A stretch of 6,072 bases of DNA from an uncultured Collinsella sp. (GTDB lineage Bacteria; Actinomycetota; Coriobacteriia; Coriobacteriales; Coriobacteriaceae), in assembly GCA_900547505.1 (NCBI GenBank), contig URGY01000111.1:1-6072 (forward strand), in the 5' to 3' direction. The translations under genes and the position numbers were made by a program. Shown here in pieces: positions 4,245 to 6,072 of the stretch (its first letter is position 1; every line of letters begins with the position of its first letter). The notes under the pieces are model-generated. The model saw nothing but the letters and a program-made list of their open reading frames with translations. It did no database searches and was not told the origin of the DNA.

Positions 4245-5072
4245 CTATGCGCGCGTCAACGACGACTCGATGGCCTGTACCAGAAACGCCGTGGCTCCGG
4301 TGCCGCAGGGCTTGTCGTAGTAGTCAACAAAGCGCTGGTCGGCAAGATAGCCGTGGGCGAGGCCCAGATACGCTTCGTTCTGGGGCTCGCATCCCCAGTT
4401 GAGAGCAATCCAGCGACGATGCATCGCGACAAGCTTGCGAGCCTCGCTTCCGTCCGCATCGCCATCGCCCATGGCGATCGATAGCTGGCCCAGAACAGCG
4501 CGTTCAAGTTCCTTCATGTCGTTCCATGTCTCGGGGTCCATGTCCAGCAGCGTTTCGTTTGCTGCATCGATAGCCTCATCGCCATAGCGCGCCCGCGCCT
4601 CGGCACCGTAGCGCTCCTCGTTTTCCTGCACGGTGCGCCAGCGCTCCAGTTGCGGCAGGACGGCGCCCATGAGCGAGACGGCTTCGTCGAGCGACATGCC
4701 GGTGTTTTGCGCCAGCCGCGGGGCACAATCCTCGATCATCGCCTCCATCGTGGTGTCGTAGGTGTACTTACCGTGGTCGTAGCACCACTTGCAGTAATGG
4801 TCGGTCGTGGCGCCCGTGGCATCGGTGCCGCAGTCATCGGGCGTGAGTATCATGCCGCAGCTCTGGCAATAGTGCTCGGGCATCTCGAGCAGATGAGACA
4901 GAGGCTCGCCGGTTACGGCGGCGATGAGCTTCATCATGTCGATGCCCGGCGTGACCTCGTCGCGCTCCCAACGGCTGACGGCTTGGCGTGTGACGAAGAG
5001 CTTGGCGGCGAGCTGCTCTTGGGTAAGGTGATGGGCGCGACGGATGGCAATGAGCTTTTCTGCAAAGGCCAT
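4245..5072 (-). CDS. XRE-family regulator with zinc ribbon and TipAS-like domain
   Basis: The protein is 275 residues. AGGAG lies five bases before the ATG at 5072. Three modules can be read. Residues 1-65 form an XRE helix-turn-helix (LTQEQLAAKLFVTRQAVSRW at 16-35). Residues 69-118 match the putative zinc-ribbon family seen in Firmicutes proteins: CQSC (69-72), GTDATG (82-87), CKWC (94-97) and TMEAMIEDC (108-116), with Cys69, 72, 94 and 97 as likely ligands. Residues about 155-272 look like the TipAS ligand-binding domain (ARYGDEAID, METWND-like segment, HRRWIAL, YLADQRFVDYY, TGATAFLVQAI). TipAS domains bind thiopeptides or other small molecules, so this may be a cytoplasmic drug or metabolite sensor. 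Its target could be its own promoter and the downstream glutaredoxin. The XRE and zinc-ribbon calls are firm; the TipAS call is from pattern memory. Confidence 0.88.
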   Translation of the reverse strand: MAFAEKLIAIRRAHHLTQEQLAAKLFVTRQAVSRWERDEVTPGIDMMKLIAAVTGEPLSHLLEMPEHYCQSCGMILTPDDCGTDATGATTDHYCKWCYDHGKYTYDTTMEAMIEDCAPRLAQNTGMSLDEAVSLMGAVLPQLERWRTVQENEERYGAEARARYGDEAIDAANETLLDMDPETWNDMKELERAVLGQLSIAMGDGDADGSEARKLVAMHRRWIALNWGCEPQNEAYLGLAHGYLADQRFVDYYDKPCGTGATAFLVQAIESSLTRA

Positions 5073-5102
5073 AACGGCTCCTTTCTGCTGGTTGATGGCT
5101 TA

Positions 5103-5131
5103 AGCATACGCGGCGGCAGGCGCCCTTCCAA
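5103..5131 (-). promoter_or_regulatory. Candidate promoter of the XRE/TipAS-like gene
   Basis: On the minus strand TTGGAA (5126-5131) and TATGCT (5103-5108) are 17 bases apart, each matching four of six consensus bases. Transcription would start near 5096, giving a leader of about 24 bases that includes the AGGAG site. Confidence 0.4.
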
Positions 5132-5146
5132 GCAACCGTTGGTTGC
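5132..5146. promoter_or_regulatory. Possible operator GCAACC-GTT-GGTTGC
   Basis: Six-base perfect inverted arms around three bases sit immediately upstream of the candidate -35 of the XRE/TipAS-like gene and about 55 bases before the trmO -10. The place and symmetry fit a dimeric helix-turn-helix regulator, perhaps the XRE protein itself. Only one site is seen, so this is tentative. Confidence 0.35.
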
Positions 5147-5200
5147 ACGACGGGAGACCGCGGCGAAGAATTGCGCGCAACGCCCCGCGCCTCCATGCCG

Positions 5201-5206
5201 TACAAT
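5201..5206 (+). promoter_or_regulatory. -10 box (TACAAT) placing transcription start at the trmO ATG
   Basis: TACAAT matches five of six consensus bases. Its last base is seven bases before the ATG at 5214, so the transcript would begin at or next to the start codon, as a leaderless mRNA. No ribosome site is visible upstream of 5214 or of the alternative ATG at 5205, and the ATG at 5205 overlaps the box itself. No good -35 is seen. Confidence 0.45.
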
Positions 5207-5213
5207 GACCGGC

Positions 5214-5951
5214 ATGGAACCTATCGCACACATACATACCGACCTGCCGCAGAAGTTCGGCATTCCGCGCAACAGCTTTTTGGCGCCCCATCTGCAGGGA
5301 CGCATCGTTTTTGAGCCGGAATTTGCCTCCAATGCAGCGGTTGAGGGTCTGGACTCCTTCTCTCACCTGTGGCTGCTGTGGCGCTTCGAAAACGGAACGC
5401 CCGGCGGCACGGCTAAGGACATAGCTGCCGATGCCAAGTCGCAGGACAGGTCCGGCACTAATGCCAAGTGGTCGAAAACCGTGCGTCCGCCGCGTCTGGG
5501 TGGAGCCGAGCGCGTGGGCGTGTTTGCCACGCGCAGTCCGTTTCGCCCTAACCCCATCGGGCTCACCTGCGTTAAGCTCGACCGCGTGGAGCTTACCGAC
5601 GACGGCCCCATCATCCATGTGCTGGGACCCGACCTGCGCGACGGCACGCCCATCTACGACATTAAGCCCTACATTCCGTTTGCGGACTGCCACCCGGATG
5701 CAACGGGCGGCTGGATTGAGGGTGCTCCGTGGCAAGAGCTCGATGTTGAGTTTCCGCAAGCTCTTCAAGACATGGTCCCGCCCGCAAAGCTCCCCGGCTT
5801 GGTCGAGGTTCTTCGCCAAGATCCGCGCCGCGCGGGCAGCAAGCACGAGCCAAACCGCGTTTACCACTTGGCCTACGCCGGGCTCGACATATCGTTTACG
5901 GTCGACGGCGCCAGGTTGACGGTAGTCGCCGTCAACGACGCGCAAGACTAA
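5214..5951 (+). CDS. trmO: tRNA (N6-threonylcarbamoyladenosine(37)-N6)-methyltransferase TrmO
   Basis: The protein is 245 residues with the start at 5214, close to the usual bacterial TrmO length. The family (TsaA/YaeB-like) uses S-adenosylmethionine to methylate t6A at position 37 of certain Thr tRNAs, in the cytoplasm. Visible signatures are MEPIAHIHTD at the N-terminus, LDSFSHLWLLWRF (46-58), VGVFATRSPFRPNPIGL (101-117) and DGTPIYDIKPYIPFAD (143-158). The smaller C-terminal domain contains RQDPRR (201-206) and YHLAYAGLDISF (217-228). The start is chosen from the TACAAT box seven bases upstream and from protein alignment memory; an ATG nine bases earlier is in frame. The frame is open much further upstream but only as a shadow of the XRE gene. 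The gene is divergent from that regulator. I see no terminator in the 82 bases left before the adapter. Confidence 0.95.
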   Translation: MEPIAHIHTDLPQKFGIPRNSFLAPHLQGRIVFEPEFASNAAVEGLDSFSHLWLLWRFENGTPGGTAKDIAADAKSQDRSGTNAKWSKTVRPPRLGGAERVGVFATRSPFRPNPIGLTCVKLDRVELTDDGPIIHVLGPDLRDGTPIYDIKPYIPFADCHPDATGGWIEGAPWQELDVEFPQALQDMVPPAKLPGLVEVLRQDPRRAGSKHEPNRVYHLAYAGLDISFTVDGARLTVVAVNDAQD

Positions 5952-6033
5952 CCAGCCATTCGTCCGCACCCGTCAAATTAAGCGCCAAACCCCATGCCAA
6001 AATCGCCCGTGCTGGTGGACAATAACGCCTACC

Positions 6034-6072
6034 CTGTCTCTTATACACATCTCCGAGCCCACGAGACTACGC
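6034..6072 (+). other. Illumina Nextera (Tn5) adapter sequence at the contig end, not genomic
   Basis: CTGTCTCTTATACACATCT (6034-6052) is the 19-base Tn5 mosaic end. It is followed by CCGAGCCCACGAGAC (6053-6067), the Nextera read-2 adapter, and TACGC (6068-6072), the start of an i7 index. This is library-preparation sequence kept through assembly. True sequence therefore ends at about 6033. The 82 bases between the trmO stop and the adapter show no supported gene. Confidence 0.97.

Noticed and set aside
4650..5213. Upstream extension of the trmO frame to 4650
   Set aside because: The added part is antisense to the XRE/TipAS-like gene and crosses the divergent promoters; TrmO homology begins at about 5214.
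5100..5969. Long open frame on the minus strand (289 codons) opposite trmO
   Set aside because: It is antisense to a confidently identified gene, its sequence has no recognisable motif, and long antisense frames are common in GC-rich genes.
5994..6033. Possible start of a further gene (ATG at 5994, open to the adapter)
   Set aside because: Only 13 codons remain before the adapter, with no ribosome site or clear promoter.

Overview
The window looks like the end of a draft contig from a GC-rich, host-associated actinobacterium of the class Coriobacteriia, with Collinsella or a close relative my best guess. That guess rests on protein flavour (the Dus and TrmO types, the zinc-ribbon/TipAS regulator), GC-rich codon use in the genes, a leaderless-looking promoter in front of trmO, and gene-poor gaps filled with palindromic repeats. 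No rRNA gene marks the taxon, so it is an inference.

Layout: positions 1-331 are non-coding and hold a cluster of TGTGACAA-type palindromes (26-90) and a 184-bp hairpin element with perfect 32-bp arms (106-289). A three-segment membrane protein of unknown function lies on the minus strand (332-1465). A divergent intergenic region with a 16-bp palindrome and another TGTGACAA palindrome precedes a plus-strand tRNA-dihydrouridine synthase (1738-2697). A hairpin begins two bases after the dus stop. Then comes a 99-bp repeat whose stem-loop acts as a minus-strand terminator, followed by a small ribbon-helix-helix regulator on the minus strand (2844-3110) with a likely autoregulatory operator.

From 3186 to 3947 there is no conventional gene. 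The region is full of structure: nested hairpins, a 25-bp palindrome, repeat fragments, and a 249-bp inverted-repeat element. Each arm of that element carries a Shine-Dalgarno-led start of a very short hydrophobic peptide, the two pointing at each other across a shared hairpin. A second copy of the 99-bp repeat follows and serves as terminator for a glutaredoxin (3948-4193). Upstream of the glutaredoxin on the same strand is an XRE/zinc-ribbon/TipAS-like regulator (4245-5072). Divergent from it is the tRNA methyltransferase gene trmO (5214-5951). The last 39 bases (6034-6072) are Illumina Nextera adapter, so genomic sequence ends at about 6033.

Two of the genes modify tRNA (dus: dihydrouridine; trmO: N6-methylation of t6A37), but they are not in one operon. 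The regulator and glutaredoxin share a strand with a 51-base gap and no obvious internal promoter, so they may form a small sensor/redox operon. The most unusual feature is the repeat-rich 3.2-3.9 kb region with its convergent mini-ORFs.
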